A stretch of 64,000 bases of DNA, taken from the NCBI GenBank assembly GCA_022565795.1, contig JAIUMA010000004.1:1-64000 (forward strand), read 5' to 3'. Within the stretch, counting starts at the first letter, position 1. Every line of letters starts with the position of its first letter. Under the pieces are notes generated by a model. It was not told the origin of the DNA. It ran no database searches and saw only the letters and a list, made by a program, of their open reading frames with translations. Of the stretch, positions 19,897 to 29,132 are shown in pieces. Source of the stretch: Balneolia bacterium. GTDB lineage: Bacteria > Bacteroidota > Rhodothermia > Balneolales > Cyclonatronaceae. Made by a program: the position numbers and the translations under genes.

Positions 19897-20894
19897 AATT
19901 TCAATGACTTTTTGTCTAATATTTTAGTAACCTGCCGCAGTTCGAACACTTCTTTACGGGTGAGGTTTCTGTATTTACCTGAACGGAGATCACCAATTTC
20001 CAGGCCGGCATACACAATTCGTTTAAGATTAATCACTTCTGCACCAATGGCATCAATCATTCTTTTGACCTGGTGATTCCGTCCTTCAATAATAGACATT
20101 CGGATGACATTTGCAAGTACCGGATGACGATCGACTTTGTAAGCCCTCGCCGGGCCGTCTTCAAGCTCGACTCCGTTCCGCAATGCAGTGAGCTGTTCAT
20201 CGCTCAGAATCATGTTTGTTTCCACCTGATACACCTTTCGAATCTGGTAGCTTGGGTGCATCAGACGGTGGGCAAGCTCACCGTCGTTGGTAAGCAGAAT
20301 CAATCCGGTTGTATTCCGGTCGAGACGGCCTACAGGGTAAATGCGCTTGCCGGTTGCGTTTTCAATGACATCTATTACCGTGGTGCGGTCTTTTTCGTCG
20401 TCGGTGGTTGAAATGGTGTTTTTGGGCTTGTGAAGGAGGATATAAACAAATTCCTCCGGCTGAATTTCGTGTCCGTCGACCACAACTTTATCAGCAGGCT
20501 TAATTTTTACGCCCATTTCGGTAGTTACCTCGCCGTTTACCACAACCTTACCCTGCTCGATAAGCTTATCGGCCTCGCGGCGGGAGCAGACTCCTGCAGC
20601 AGCTATGTATTTGTTAAGGCGAATAGGCTCATCTTTCTCATGCCGAAATTCGTGGCGCTGCTTAGGAGCTTCCAGCTCTTGTTTACGGCCTTTTCCTTTT
20701 CGCACACCGGCTTTGGAATCGCCCCTTCGGCGTACTTCCGGCTCTTCTGAGTCCTTGTCGTCAAATTCTTTTTTTGCAGACGGGCGTCTGTCGGGTTTAC
20801 TGCCCCTTTTGCCTTTGTCTTTATTGAAGGTATTTTTTTTAGCCGGGGCTTTTCCTTTTTTCCCGCCGTCTTTATTCTGCTTGCTGCTGTTCAT
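19893..20894 (-). CDS. rluB: 23S rRNA pseudouridine synthase RluB-like with long basic N-terminal tail
   Basis: A 333-residue RsuA/RluB-family enzyme. The first 90 residues are a Lys/Arg/Asp-rich, low-complexity tail. An S4 RNA-binding domain follows (IRLNKYIAAAGVCSRREADK, about 92-140), then the catalytic domain with VGRLDRNTTGLILLTNDGELAHRLMHP, whose Asp is the nucleophile. It should convert a uridine of 23S rRNA helix 89-90 to pseudouridine, although RluE/RluF-type specificity cannot be excluded. The gene overlaps the scpB 3' end by 23 bases and the hydrolase by 4 bases. The scpB-rluB order is a common bacterial arrangement. Confidence 0.9.
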   Translation of the reverse strand: MNSSKQNKDGGKKGKAPAKKNTFNKDKGKRGSKPDRRPSAKKEFDDKDSEEPEVRRRGDSKAGVRKGKGRKQELEAPKQRHEFRHEKDEPIRLNKYIAAAGVCSRREADKLIEQGKVVVNGEVTTEMGVKIKPADKVVVDGHEIQPEEFVYILLHKPKNTISTTDDEKDRTTVIDVIENATGKRIYPVGRLDRNTTGLILLTNDGELAHRLMHPSYQIRKVYQVETNMILSDEQLTALRNGVELEDGPARAYKVDRHPVLANVIRMSIIEGRNHQVKRMIDAIGAEVINLKRIVYAGLEIGDLRSGKYRNLTRKEVFELRQVTKILDKKSLKL

Positions 20895-21522
20895 CCTGCT
20901 CCTGTTGTTCTTCCATTTCCATTCCGGCCTTAAGCTCCAGTATCAGCTGACGATGCTTAGCCATGTCATCATCCTGCAGTATTTCTTCTATTTCACGGGG
21001 TTTAGGCAGCTCCTCAATAGCGTTGAGACCAAAGTGTCTCAGAAACCGATCGCTTGTTTTGTACAAAAGTGCACGTCCCGGGCCGTCGTTTCGTCCGGCA
21101 ACTGCAATCAGTCCTTTTTCCAAAAGCTGTTTTACCACATAACCCGAATCCACACCGCGAATGTGATCAACTTCCGGCTTGGTAATGGGCTGCTTGTAGG
21201 CAACAATTGCCAGCGTTTCAAGAGCCGTCTGCGAAATCTTCCGCAGCGCATTCTCGTGCTGAATATGCTCCAGCCAGGGATGGTACTCATCGCGCGTGGC
21301 AAATGAATAGCCGCCCGCAACCTGCTTAATGCGAAACGCGTGCCCGCCTTCCTCATATTGTGCGTTGAGTTCTCCGATGTGGCCGGTAAGCTCCTCATCG
21401 GTTGCCTCATACCCGTCGGCCCTTGCGGCAATAATTGTTTTTAAACTGCTTAGCGATACGGCTTCCGGGGTCGAAAAAAGGATCGCCTCCACAACCTGCT
21501 TTAATTCTGAATCAATTTCCAT
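20872..21522 (-). CDS. scpB: Segregation and condensation protein B
   Basis: A 216-residue winged-helix protein of the ScpB family. Residues about 5-75 form the first winged helix (VVEAILFSTPEAVSLSSLK) and about 85-165 the second, including LRKISQTALETLAIVAYKQPITKPEVDHIRGVDS, the family signature. The C-terminus is Glu/Gln-rich and overlaps the start of rluB. ScpB dimers bind ScpA and SMC in chromosome condensation. scpA is not in this window. It is the second gene of the operon, eight bases after the cyclophilin stop. Confidence 0.94.
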   Translation of the reverse strand: MEIDSELKQVVEAILFSTPEAVSLSSLKTIIAARADGYEATDEELTGHIGELNAQYEEGGHAFRIKQVAGGYSFATRDEYHPWLEHIQHENALRKISQTALETLAIVAYKQPITKPEVDHIRGVDSGYVVKQLLEKGLIAVAGRNDGPGRALLYKTSDRFLRHFGLNAIEELPKPREIEEILQDDDMAKHRQLILELKAGMEMEEQQEQDEQQQAE

Positions 21523-21530
21523 ACGGCAAC

Positions 21531-22265
21531 TTAACGAAATACTTCCATTCGCTCAATAATCATTGGGGTTACAGGATGATTACTCAGACGCGGGTTGTCG
21601 CTCTGTGTATCCGTTGTGGCGATTCGGTCAACGACATCCAGACCGCTCGTTACGCGCCCGAAAACGGTGTATTCGCGGTCGAGACGCGGCGTATCTCCAT
21701 GCATGATGAAAAACTGAGAACCTGCTCCCTGCCTCTTGTCGCTCACGCGCGCCATAGACAAAACTCCACGGGCGTGCGTTCTTTCGTTAAACTCATGCGG
21801 GATCGCGTTAATTGGTCCGCCGCTCCCCATAGCTTCCTTTTCACCATCACGGCTGACAGGATCGCCGCCCTGAATCATAAATCCGGGAATTACACGATGG
21901 AACCGGGTGCCATCATAAAAACCACTTTCGGCACGGGAAATAAAATTAAACACGTGTATTGGAGCGTCTTCCGGGAAGAATTCGGTCTCAATCGTGCCTT
22001 GGTTGGTAATGATTCGAACCTTTACTCCCTGCAGAAAAGCGGCAAGCTCATCCAGAATTCCGGATTCCGAACGGGCTTCCTCAAGCTCTGCCCTCAGCTG
22101 CTCCATCTGCTGCTCGTGGTTTCTACGCATCTCTGCGTTTTGGCGACCAAGCTGGCTCACCTGCTGTGTAAGCCGGTCAACTTCAGAGCTCCGGCATCCT
22201 GTAAAAAGCAGGCCGGTTGTAAGCATCATTGCTGCTACCAGCCAAACTGAAAACGTACGCTGCAT
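21531..22265 (-). CDS. Cyclophilin-type peptidyl-prolyl isomerase lipoprotein
   Basis: A 244-residue exported isomerase. The N-terminus is a lipoprotein signal with lipobox LFTGC (Cys about 24). A short coiled coil (about 28-70) precedes the cyclophilin domain (about 78-243), which contains TRFHRVIPGFMIQGGDP with the catalytic Arg and the Gln region, GSQFFIMHGDTP and YTVFGRVTSGLDVVD. It should accelerate proline isomerisation in proteins of the periplasm or on the outer membrane. It is first in the scpB-rluB-hydrolase operon. The coiled coil before the enzyme domain may serve in oligomerisation. Confidence 0.9.
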   Translation of the reverse strand: MQRTFSVWLVAAMMLTTGLLFTGCRSSEVDRLTQQVSQLGRQNAEMRRNHEQQMEQLRAELEEARSESGILDELAAFLQGVKVRIITNQGTIETEFFPEDAPIHVFNFISRAESGFYDGTRFHRVIPGFMIQGGDPVSRDGEKEAMGSGGPINAIPHEFNERTHARGVLSMARVSDKRQGAGSQFFIMHGDTPRLDREYTVFGRVTSGLDVVDRIATTDTQSDNPRLSNHPVTPMIIERMEVFR

Positions 22266-22431
22266 AAGCGGATATATCTAACGGTTAAACGTGTTGAAAA
22301 AACTGTTGTTTAGGTGGCAATAGCCACCGGAATTTAAAAGCTGTTTAATATACGGCTTACTGTGGTTCAAACGAACGGCATTTCCGTTTACTGTGCAGGG
22401 TGATGGCATTGAGACCCCATCACCTTAGGAA

Positions 22432-22470
22432 ACAAAAAACCCTCCCGGAAAGGAGTCCGGAAGGGTTCAG
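22432..22470 (-). terminator. Terminator after beta-barrel gene 1
   Basis: On the minus strand an AACCCTTCCGG arm pairs with CCGGGAGGGTT around a short loop and runs into TTTTTTG. It begins 25 bases past the stop of the gene ending at 22495. Confidence 0.85.
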
Positions 22471-22494
22471 AAAGCTGAATGGTGTGTCTGCCGC

Positions 22495-23145
22495 TTAGAA
22501 CGTGTAGCCAAGGGTTACGGAAAAGCCGCTGGTTTTTACGCTCAGATCAGAGCCAAAAAGTCCATCGTCGTCTGAGAGGTCGGTTAGGCCAAACTCATAG
22601 CGGTAGTCCAGGCTGAACTGACGCAAACCAAGGCCAATTCCAACTGATAACCCAACGTTGAGCGCGTTAAGATCGTCTTTGATGGATTCGGTGAAAGAAG
22701 CGCCGTCGCTTTCAATTTTTTGATCGGCACTCACCAGATAACCAAAGGTCGGGCCGGCGGTAATGTATGGAAGCACTTCAGTCTCGAGCGGAATATTGTA
22801 ACGGACAAGCAGTGGAATTTCGATGTAGTTCAATATTGTGTTGCCTTCGATGTCTACTCCGCCCTCAGAGAAGGAGTCCCGACCACCCTTCTGAGTGAAG
22901 TAAAGTTCTGGCTGAAAATCGAACATTGAAGAGAGCGGGATGTTCGCAAATGCGCCAATGGTCCAGCCAAGGCGCAGGTCTGAGGTATCGGAATCACCGT
23001 TATCGACGGTAAGACTGTAGGCTGTGAAGCCTGCTTTTGCGCCAAATGTAGCCTGATCGAACTGGGCCTGAGCCGGATTTGTGATGCTCAAAACCACAAG
23101 CAGTGCAAGTGCTGAAATAAAAGATGATACAGTACGCTTTTTCAT
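22495..23145 (-). CDS. Outer-membrane beta-barrel protein (PorT-like), paralogue 1
   Basis: A 216-residue exported barrel. The signal peptide covers about residues 1-27 (ending AQAQF). The mature protein has alternating hydrophobic strands of the OmpW/PorT type (FGAKAGFTAYSL, LGWTIGAFANIPL, FQPELYFTQKGG, IEIPLLVRYNIPLETEVLPYITAGPTFGYLV) and ends in GYTF with a terminal aromatic residue, as expected for BAM-assembled barrels. Around eight strands are likely. No transport function is demonstrated for such proteins. It is a diverged tandem paralogue of the next gene, and each has its own terminator. Confidence 0.88.
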   Translation of the reverse strand: MKKRTVSSFISALALLVVLSITNPAQAQFDQATFGAKAGFTAYSLTVDNGDSDTSDLRLGWTIGAFANIPLSSMFDFQPELYFTQKGGRDSFSEGGVDIEGNTILNYIEIPLLVRYNIPLETEVLPYITAGPTFGYLVSADQKIESDGASFTESIKDDLNALNVGLSVGIGLGLRQFSLDYRYEFGLTDLSDDDGLFGSDLSVKTSGFSVTLGYTF

Positions 23146-23349
23146 AAATAATGGGATTAGGTAAGTAGTTGTTGACCAGTCGCTTGAAAAGCTGACCGGA
23201 TTTTTTCACTCTTTTTAACACAGTATAGTACACGCTAAGATACACTTTAGACCAATAGTATTGCTATGATGATTTTCGGGCATTGCATGGAGGTCTTAGA
23301 ACTGCCTGGGTGCAGCTGCAAAATATGATTAAAGGCGACCTAAAAGAAA

Positions 23350-23382
23350 AAGGCCTCCCTGAGCAAGTCAGGAAGGCCTTTT
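23350..23382. terminator. Bidirectional-looking terminator hairpin
   Basis: AAGGCCT-CC-CTGA and TCAG-GA-AGGCCTT pair around a GCAAG loop at 23350-23381, flanked by A-rich DNA on the left and TTTT on the right. It ends the beta-barrel gene that stops at 23405. Confidence 0.85.
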
Positions 23383-23404
23383 AAAAACTAAGCGAAGGCT
23401 TTAC

Positions 23405-24061
23405 TTAGAAGGTGTAGCCTACTGTAAGCATGAGCCCGCTGGTGGTTACATCGAAGTTAAGCTCAAAGAAATCGTCGAAATCGTCTTCATCATCAAAAAT
23501 ATTTGAAAGTCCGAACTCGTAGCGAAGGTCTACGTTCAGCTGGCCGAAGTTAACTCCGGCGCCTATATTGAAGCCGAAGTTAAGTGAATTAAGGAAATCG
23601 CTGGCGTCTTCACTTTCGCCATCAAACTTCTCGGTTGCGCTAACCAGAAAACCTACTGAAGGACCTGCAATCAGATACGGATTTAAGTTCGTTTCAATCG
23701 GCACGTTAAAACGCACCAAAAGAGGAATGTCTATGTAGTTAAGGATGAGCTCCGTGTCGCCGCCGAAAAAATCATCGTCGCCGTTTGAGTCGTTGCCACC
23801 CTTTTGTACAAAAAGCAGCTCCGGCTGAAAGGCAAACATGTCGTGGAATGGAACAATTGCATAGGCACCAAGCACAAAACCAAGTCGACGGTCGGAGGTT
23901 TCATCTATGCTAAAACCACCGGCGCTAACGCTGGTATTGATGTTGTACAATGAGATACCGCCCTTCACACCAAAGCTGATGTCCTGCTGAGCGTTTGCCT
24001 GCTGCGATCCGAAAAAAAGGAGCCCAACAGCCACAAATACGGTAAAGAAAATGTTTTTCAT
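23405..24061 (-). CDS. Outer-membrane beta-barrel protein (PorT-like), paralogue 2
   Basis: A 218-residue exported barrel; I start it at ATG 24061, which gives the signal peptide MKNIFFTVFVAVGLLFFGS with cleavage after NAQ. The frame is open to 24121 but the extra 20 residues precede the signal. The same strand order as in its neighbour is visible: FGVKGGISLYNI, LGFVLGAYAIVPF, FQPELLFVQKGG, DIPLLVRFNVPIETNLNPYLIAGPSVGFLV and a terminal GYTF. The two genes therefore arose by tandem duplication. Acidic loops (DDDFFGGD, DDEDDFDDFF) are more extreme here, which may fit a saline habitat or cation binding. Confidence 0.88.
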   Translation of the reverse strand: MKNIFFTVFVAVGLLFFGSQQANAQQDISFGVKGGISLYNINTSVSAGGFSIDETSDRRLGFVLGAYAIVPFHDMFAFQPELLFVQKGGNDSNGDDDFFGGDTELILNYIDIPLLVRFNVPIETNLNPYLIAGPSVGFLVSATEKFDGESEDASDFLNSLNFGFNIGAGVNFGQLNVDLRYEFGLSNIFDDEDDFDDFFELNFDVTTSGLMLTVGYTF

Positions 24062-24334
24062 AATTCGAATTGAGATATGTTTTTGAGTAGTTAGTCGAGG
24101 CTCCGGCACCACAAGTGGCAACCCTCAGCCTGGTTCGCCTCCCAATGCGTTATTTTTTTGATAAAAGTGTCACGACGGTATAAAGAGTAGCAGAAAGGCC
24201 GCTCAATTCTATTACCGGCTTCACGATGGAGATTGGGTGCAACTTTTGGAAAATCCTGCGCCCGAGGAGATTGCGGGCATAATGGGGCTATGCCTTTGGG
24301 TTACTCCCTTGAAGTTACCGTTCTATGACCCTGC

Positions 24335-24823
24335 TCAAATAAACACCTGTCTGTTGCTTGAAATCTCCCTCTTCTTCCCCTCAAATCCGTCAAACAGCGC
24401 TTTGTGCGCGGTGTAGGACAGAGAATCTTTTCTGGTCACATATCCGGCAATCCAGTCTAGCAGCATGGGAAGGTTTTTGTCCTGCGCCTCTTTGGTTTTG
24501 TATTTGTGAGGTTCCCAGGGGCGGTTACGGGCGTTCTGCTGACATAGCTCAAAGGGAAGGTTCATGAAGATGGCTTCATTGGCAAACGGCTTCACCAGCT
24601 CGAGCAAATCTGCATAACAGCCTTCAATCACCCATTCGTCATGCTTTTCTAAAAAGTGCTCAATCTCGACATGCGCATCATCTAACGGCCTTCGCTCCGG
24701 CGGGTCCGTGGGAAGCCAGGCCAGGGTGTCCAAATCCAGATGAGCCAGTCCTTCGCCATTAAGCTTTGCAGCCAGCGTGGATTTTCCTGAGCCTGAGTTA
24801 CCGAAGAGTATTACTTTTCTCAT
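24335..24823 (-). CDS. Small P-loop kinase (adenylate/shikimate kinase-like)
   Basis: A 162-residue P-loop NTPase with Walker A GNSGSGKST at residues 8-16 (MRKVILFGNSGSGKST) and a DLDTLAWLP segment after the second strand, as in FlaR-like and shikimate kinase-like small kinases. The WVIEGCY motif and RNRPWEPHKY (arginine-rich lid) fit that group. The substrate is unknown. It begins 15 bases after the priA stop and is probably cotranscribed. Confidence 0.8.
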   Translation of the reverse strand: MRKVILFGNSGSGKSTLAAKLNGEGLAHLDLDTLAWLPTDPPERRPLDDAHVEIEHFLEKHDEWVIEGCYADLLELVKPFANEAIFMNLPFELCQQNARNRPWEPHKYKTKEAQDKNLPMLLDWIAGYVTRKDSLSYTAHKALFDGFEGKKREISSNRQVFI

Positions 24824-24838
24824 ATCGTGGTCACCGGC

Positions 24839-27331
24839 TTATATCATCTCATGGCTCAACGTAATCCGTACGGTACTCGCGCCGTCGGGCTTGGTTTTGT
24901 CGTACCAGGTGTAGAAGTAGTCGCACAGCCGTTCGAGCTTTGCGGTTTTGATGTCCGGCGGTAATTTCATCATGGTTACCCAGCGGTATTCATCGTTCAT
25001 CTTTTCGATGACGTCGGGCGTGGGGCCCAGCACCGGCCAGGGCGTGCCGGACTGCTCCATTACACGGGTGAACTGTTCGGCAGCCTTCATGCAGGTTGTC
25101 GCATCCTTCCCTTTGAAGCTGAACTGCAGCAGTCGTGAATAGGGCGGATAGAGCAGCGGCTTGCGGATGGACAGCTCATGTCGCGCAAATCCTTCAAAGT
25201 CGTGCTCCCGGGCAAAGCGGATGGCAAAATGCTCTGGCTGTTTGGTCTGCAGATATACCACGCCCTTTTTATCCGCACGGCCGCTGCGGCCCGAAACCTG
25301 ACTCAGCAGCTGAAACATCCTTTCGTTGCTTCGGTAGGACGGAAAGGCGAGCTCGGTATCGGCGTTTATCACCCCAACCACGGTAACATTGGGGAAATCG
25401 AGCCCCTTAGCCACGAGCTGCGTGCCAATCAGGATATCGGCTTCACCACGGCCAAAGCTGCTCAGAATGCGGTCGTGTGCGTTCTTCCGGCTGGTTGTAT
25501 CCTGATCCATTCTCAGCACCCGAAGGTCGGGAAACAGACCCGTGAGCTCTTCCTCAATCTGCTGGGTGCCGCTGCCCTGCATCTGCAGCTCGTGGCTGTC
25601 ACAACCCGGACACGTATACGGCACGGCCGAGCTAAACCCGCAGTAGTGGCACCTCAGATGCTGCTGACGCTTATGGTAGGTCAGGCTCACCGAGCAGTGC
25701 GGGCACTCAACTACATCACCACAGGAGTCGCACTGCATGAAGCTGGCAAAGCCGCGTCGATTGTACAGAAGAATAATTTGTTCGCCCCGGGCTGCGGCTT
25801 CCTCAACCGCTGTGTACATGGGCACGGCCAGCGGTCCGCGCATGGCGTGTTTATATTCGGTGAGGCTCAGTACCTTTACCTCCGGCAGCGTTGCGCCCGA
25901 ATGGCGGCTTGGTAAGCGAAGCAGACGGCTGCTCTTTTTGGTCGTTTCCACCAGGCTCACCAGACTGGGCGTTGCCGAACCAAGCACCAATGCCGCGTTT
26001 TCCTTAAACGCCCGAACGGTAGCCACTTCCCGCACGTGGTATCTCGGCGCCGGATCCGCCTGATAGTAGGAAGTGTCATGCTCCTCATCTATAATGATGA
26101 TTCCCAGATTCTTTATCGGCGCAAATACGGCCGAGCGCGCGCCAATCACGATGTTTTTTTCACCTTTGCGCAGCGCCTGCCAGGCGTCGAAGCGCTCCCG
26201 GTCGCTCAGGCGGCTGTGCAGAATGGCGATCTTTTTACCGAATATCCGGTAAAAACGGCGGACAGTTTGTGGCGTCAGCGCAATTTCCGGTACCAGAACG
26301 AGTGCGCCCTTGCCCTGCTCCACGGCCTGCATGAGCGCGTGAATATACACTTCGGTTTTGCCGCTGCCGGTAATCCCGTAAATCAGAAACTTTTCGTACC
26401 GGTTTTGGGTGATGGCTTCCGAAATCGGCTTCAGCACCTTCTCCTGATGCTCGTTCAGTGCCGACAGCGCCTGTGGCTCAAAGTCATAGTCAGGCTCCGC
26501 GGCTGAAACCTTGTGCTCTTTTTTCTCGATGATTCCTTCTTTCTCCAGCCGGCCGATGGAGTAGTTTGTGAGCGCATTGTCCAGAGCATTGAGCGCCGGT
26601 GAGGTCGCGGGCAGCGGATCATCGCTGAGGAGCTTCAGCCAGCCCTGCTGCCATTTGTTTAGCTTGCCTGATTGGGCAATTTCACGGATCTCATCCTCTC
26701 TTTTTTCCTTCCAGTGCCACTTCAGCACCGTTTTTGTTTTCATATCCAGATAGGGCTCATCCCAAAGCTCCAAAAGACCTTTTTTTCGCAGCGATGCCAT
26801 CACCCTTGCGGCCGAAGACCAGCGCTGCTGCGCCTCTTTGTGGGGATAGGCTCCATAACCCAGAAGCTCGTTGTAAATTTCCTCTTCCGTCTTGGTGAGC
26901 GATACCACGGCATCCGGGGACTGTTCCACGGCTTTTACATAGGTAGCCGACGAAAAGTTGAGTCCGGCAGGCAGGGCCGACTGAACCACTTCGCCCCATC
27001 CGGCAACGTAAAAGCGGTGCATCCAGCGCGTGAGCTCGAGCATATCGCTGTCCAGCACCGGCATTTCGTCGAGCAGGCGACGAACCGGCTTTGTATCAAA
27101 AGCCGGTATTTCGTTGTGAATGCGCACAATCATGCCAATATTCATTCTTCCGCGCAGGGGAACCCATGCCCGCATCCCAGGTTGTGCATCGGCGCTCAGA
27201 TCTTCAGGCAGCTCATACGTAAAAACCTCCCGCACCGCCACAGGGAGGGCGATATCTGCAAAAAGCCGGACGGCTTCGGAGGTTTTTGTTTCTGGTGATG
27301 GCATGGTAGGTGGAATTTGAATGTCGGTCAA
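24839..27331 (-). CDS. priA: Primosomal protein N' (replication restart helicase)
   Basis: An 830-residue PriA. The N-terminal 3'-end DNA-binding domain (about 20-110) is followed by a linker winged helix and a superfamily 2 helicase: Walker A GITGSGKTEVY (about 319-329), DEEHD in motif II, GSATPS in motif III. Two zinc-binding clusters lie in the region CDSCGDVVECPHC and CHYCGF with CPGC. The C-terminal motifs (QDTTSRK, GTQLVAKGLDFPNV, QVSGRSGRADKKG) are present. It reloads the replicative helicase at stalled forks. The first 20 residues are not conserved in type and the true start could be slightly downstream. Divergent from HMG-CoA reductase with 195 bases between. Confidence 0.95.
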   Translation of the reverse strand: MTDIQIPPTMPSPETKTSEAVRLFADIALPVAVREVFTYELPEDLSADAQPGMRAWVPLRGRMNIGMIVRIHNEIPAFDTKPVRRLLDEMPVLDSDMLELTRWMHRFYVAGWGEVVQSALPAGLNFSSATYVKAVEQSPDAVVSLTKTEEEIYNELLGYGAYPHKEAQQRWSSAARVMASLRKKGLLELWDEPYLDMKTKTVLKWHWKEKREDEIREIAQSGKLNKWQQGWLKLLSDDPLPATSPALNALDNALTNYSIGRLEKEGIIEKKEHKVSAAEPDYDFEPQALSALNEHQEKVLKPISEAITQNRYEKFLIYGITGSGKTEVYIHALMQAVEQGKGALVLVPEIALTPQTVRRFYRIFGKKIAILHSRLSDRERFDAWQALRKGEKNIVIGARSAVFAPIKNLGIIIIDEEHDTSYYQADPAPRYHVREVATVRAFKENAALVLGSATPSLVSLVETTKKSSRLLRLPSRHSGATLPEVKVLSLTEYKHAMRGPLAVPMYTAVEEAAARGEQIILLYNRRGFASFMQCDSCGDVVECPHCSVSLTYHKRQQHLRCHYCGFSSAVPYTCPGCDSHELQMQGSGTQQIEEELTGLFPDLRVLRMDQDTTSRKNAHDRILSSFGRGEADILIGTQLVAKGLDFPNVTVVGVINADTELAFPSYRSNERMFQLLSQVSGRSGRADKKGVVYLQTKQPEHFAIRFAREHDFEGFARHELSIRKPLLYPPYSRLLQFSFKGKDATTCMKAAEQFTRVMEQSGTPWPVLGPTPDVIEKMNDEYRWVTMMKLPPDIKTAKLERLCDYFYTWYDKTKPDGASTVRITLSHEMI

Positions 27332-27526
27332 TTTCGGGCTTTTCAGATTCAGATGCAGAAGGAATTCCGTTCAATTCCCTGGCGCAATCACAGTGGGCTG
27401 TTGTGGCTATTAATCAAATTTATCATCATTTTATGGGCATTCGGCTGCGCTGCGGATGCTTAGAATTTATTTCAAGCTTCGTACGCCATCACACTGGCCT
27501 GTAAACTTTTAGATTAAACGCCACCT

Positions 27527-29077
27527 ATGTTCAAAATCCCAAGTCTGGTTTTACGCAAACTTTATACCTACGGAAGCCTGACCAACACCACAACCGGTTT
27601 TCGGTTTGAAATCAAAAACCGCCTGAGCGATGCCGTTGTCGTTGGCGTTTACGGTGTCCGGATTAACGGCAATGAATTCACCGCGGATAAGGTGAGCCTT
27701 GTTTTAGCTGACGGCACCCGGCGCGGTCCTGCTTCTGTGAGCGCCGACCTTCCTTTGGATTTGAAGCTGCGAGACACCATAACGTTTGAGATCGCCGGTG
27801 AACCTCTGGGCAAGGGGAAACACGAAATTGAGTTCAACTTCTTCACCGAGAAAATCGGAAAGCTGAGTGTAAAGGTTGAAGATTCGCTGGGTGATGTCAC
27901 CCGCAAGCGCGTTCGCATCCCGATCGATCCGGCCAACGACTACGGACCCGAGGCTATTAAAGCGCGTCAGGAGTTCGTGGAGACATGGTCCGGGGTGAAG
28001 CTGAAGCACATCCCGAACTACTCGTTCGACCCGCAGACTACGCAGGGTAACGTTGAGGCGTTCACAGGCGTGGCGCAGGTCCCGATTGGCTTTGCCGGTC
28101 CGATTCTGGTAGACGGCGAGCATGCCAAAGGGGAGTTTCTGGTACCGTTGGCCACAACTGAGGGTACGCTGGTAGCATCCTATAACCGCGGCATCAAAGC
28201 GGTGAACCTTTCGGGCGGGGTGAAGTGCACCGTATCGGTCGACTGCATGCAGCGGGCGCCGGTTTTCATTTTCGACAACGCCCGCGACGCGCGTGATTTC
28301 ACCGACTGGATTAACATTCCGGAGAACAAAGCGAAGATCAGAGAGGAGGCCGAAGCGACGTCCAGCGTTGCAAAACTGCTCTATGTTGATGAATATCTGT
28401 CCAACAAGTTCGCCTATCTGCGCTTCAACTTTGCCACCGGCGACGCGGCCGGGCAGAACATGGTAGGGCGCGCAACCTTTGCGGCCTGCAGCTGGATACT
28501 GGACAACTACCCGGGCAAAACCCGTTTCTTCCTGGAATCCAACTTTGCCACCGACAAAAAAGCATCGCAGGTTAACGTGATGCGTACCCGGGGCAAGCGT
28601 GTAACAGCAGAAGCCGTGCTGAAGCGCGATGTGCTGATCGAAACGCTTCGGGTGGAACCGGAAAGCCTCAATTTTCACAACGACGTGGCTACTATTGGCG
28701 CGTTTATCAGCGGGGCGAATAACAACGGAGCGCATTCCCCGAACGCCATCACGGCCATGTTCATCGCTTTGGGTCAGGACGTGGCGAACGTTTCGGAATC
28801 CTCGGCCGGAATTCTCTACTCGGAAATTACCGATGAGGGTGATCTCTATCTTTCGCTCACGATTCCATCGCTTATCGTGGCAAGTTATGGCGGCGGAACC
28901 GGACTCGCCACGCAGCGTGAATGCCTCGAAATCATGGATTGTTATGGAAAAGACAGAGCCAAAAAGCTGGCTGAAATTATAGCAGGCGTGGCTCTCGCCG
29001 GTGAGGTTTCCCTGGGCGCCGCAATCTCGTCGCTCGACTGGGTATCCAGCCACGAAAAGTATGGCCGAAACAGATAG
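27527..29077 (+). CDS. HMG-CoA reductase, class I-like, with extra N-terminal beta domain
   Basis: A 516-residue reductase that reduces HMG-CoA to mevalonate. The catalytic part (about 130-516) carries the expected residues: Glu212 in LATTEGT, TGDAAGQNM (304-312) for the nucleotide, Lys344 in ATDKK, Asp418 in GQD, and His509 in the C-terminal SSHEK. By comparison with the class I GHLVKSH motif, the first His position is Asp here and the catalytic second His is kept. Residues 1-125 form an additional domain of short beta strands (VVVGVYGVRINGNEF, KHEIEFNFFTEK) that is not part of the usual soluble bacterial or archaeal enzyme. The mevalonate supports isoprenoids. No other mevalonate pathway gene is in the window. 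A HAD hydrolase follows. Confidence 0.93.
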   Translation: MFKIPSLVLRKLYTYGSLTNTTTGFRFEIKNRLSDAVVVGVYGVRINGNEFTADKVSLVLADGTRRGPASVSADLPLDLKLRDTITFEIAGEPLGKGKHEIEFNFFTEKIGKLSVKVEDSLGDVTRKRVRIPIDPANDYGPEAIKARQEFVETWSGVKLKHIPNYSFDPQTTQGNVEAFTGVAQVPIGFAGPILVDGEHAKGEFLVPLATTEGTLVASYNRGIKAVNLSGGVKCTVSVDCMQRAPVFIFDNARDARDFTDWINIPENKAKIREEAEATSSVAKLLYVDEYLSNKFAYLRFNFATGDAAGQNMVGRATFAACSWILDNYPGKTRFFLESNFATDKKASQVNVMRTRGKRVTAEAVLKRDVLIETLRVEPESLNFHNDVATIGAFISGANNNGAHSPNAITAMFIALGQDVANVSESSAGILYSEITDEGDLYLSLTIPSLIVASYGGGTGLATQRECLEIMDCYGKDRAKKLAEIIAGVALAGEVSLGAAISSLDWVSSHEKYGRNR

Positions 29078-29132
29078 CCAACAACCGGCATCACACTCAT
29101 TGATATTTAGAAAGCCTCAAGAGGAGAAACTT

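Noticed and set aside
27704-29053. 449-codon open frame on the minus strand across HMG-CoA reductase
   Set aside because: It is entirely antisense to a gene with complete catalytic motifs and its translation shows no domain or plausible composition.
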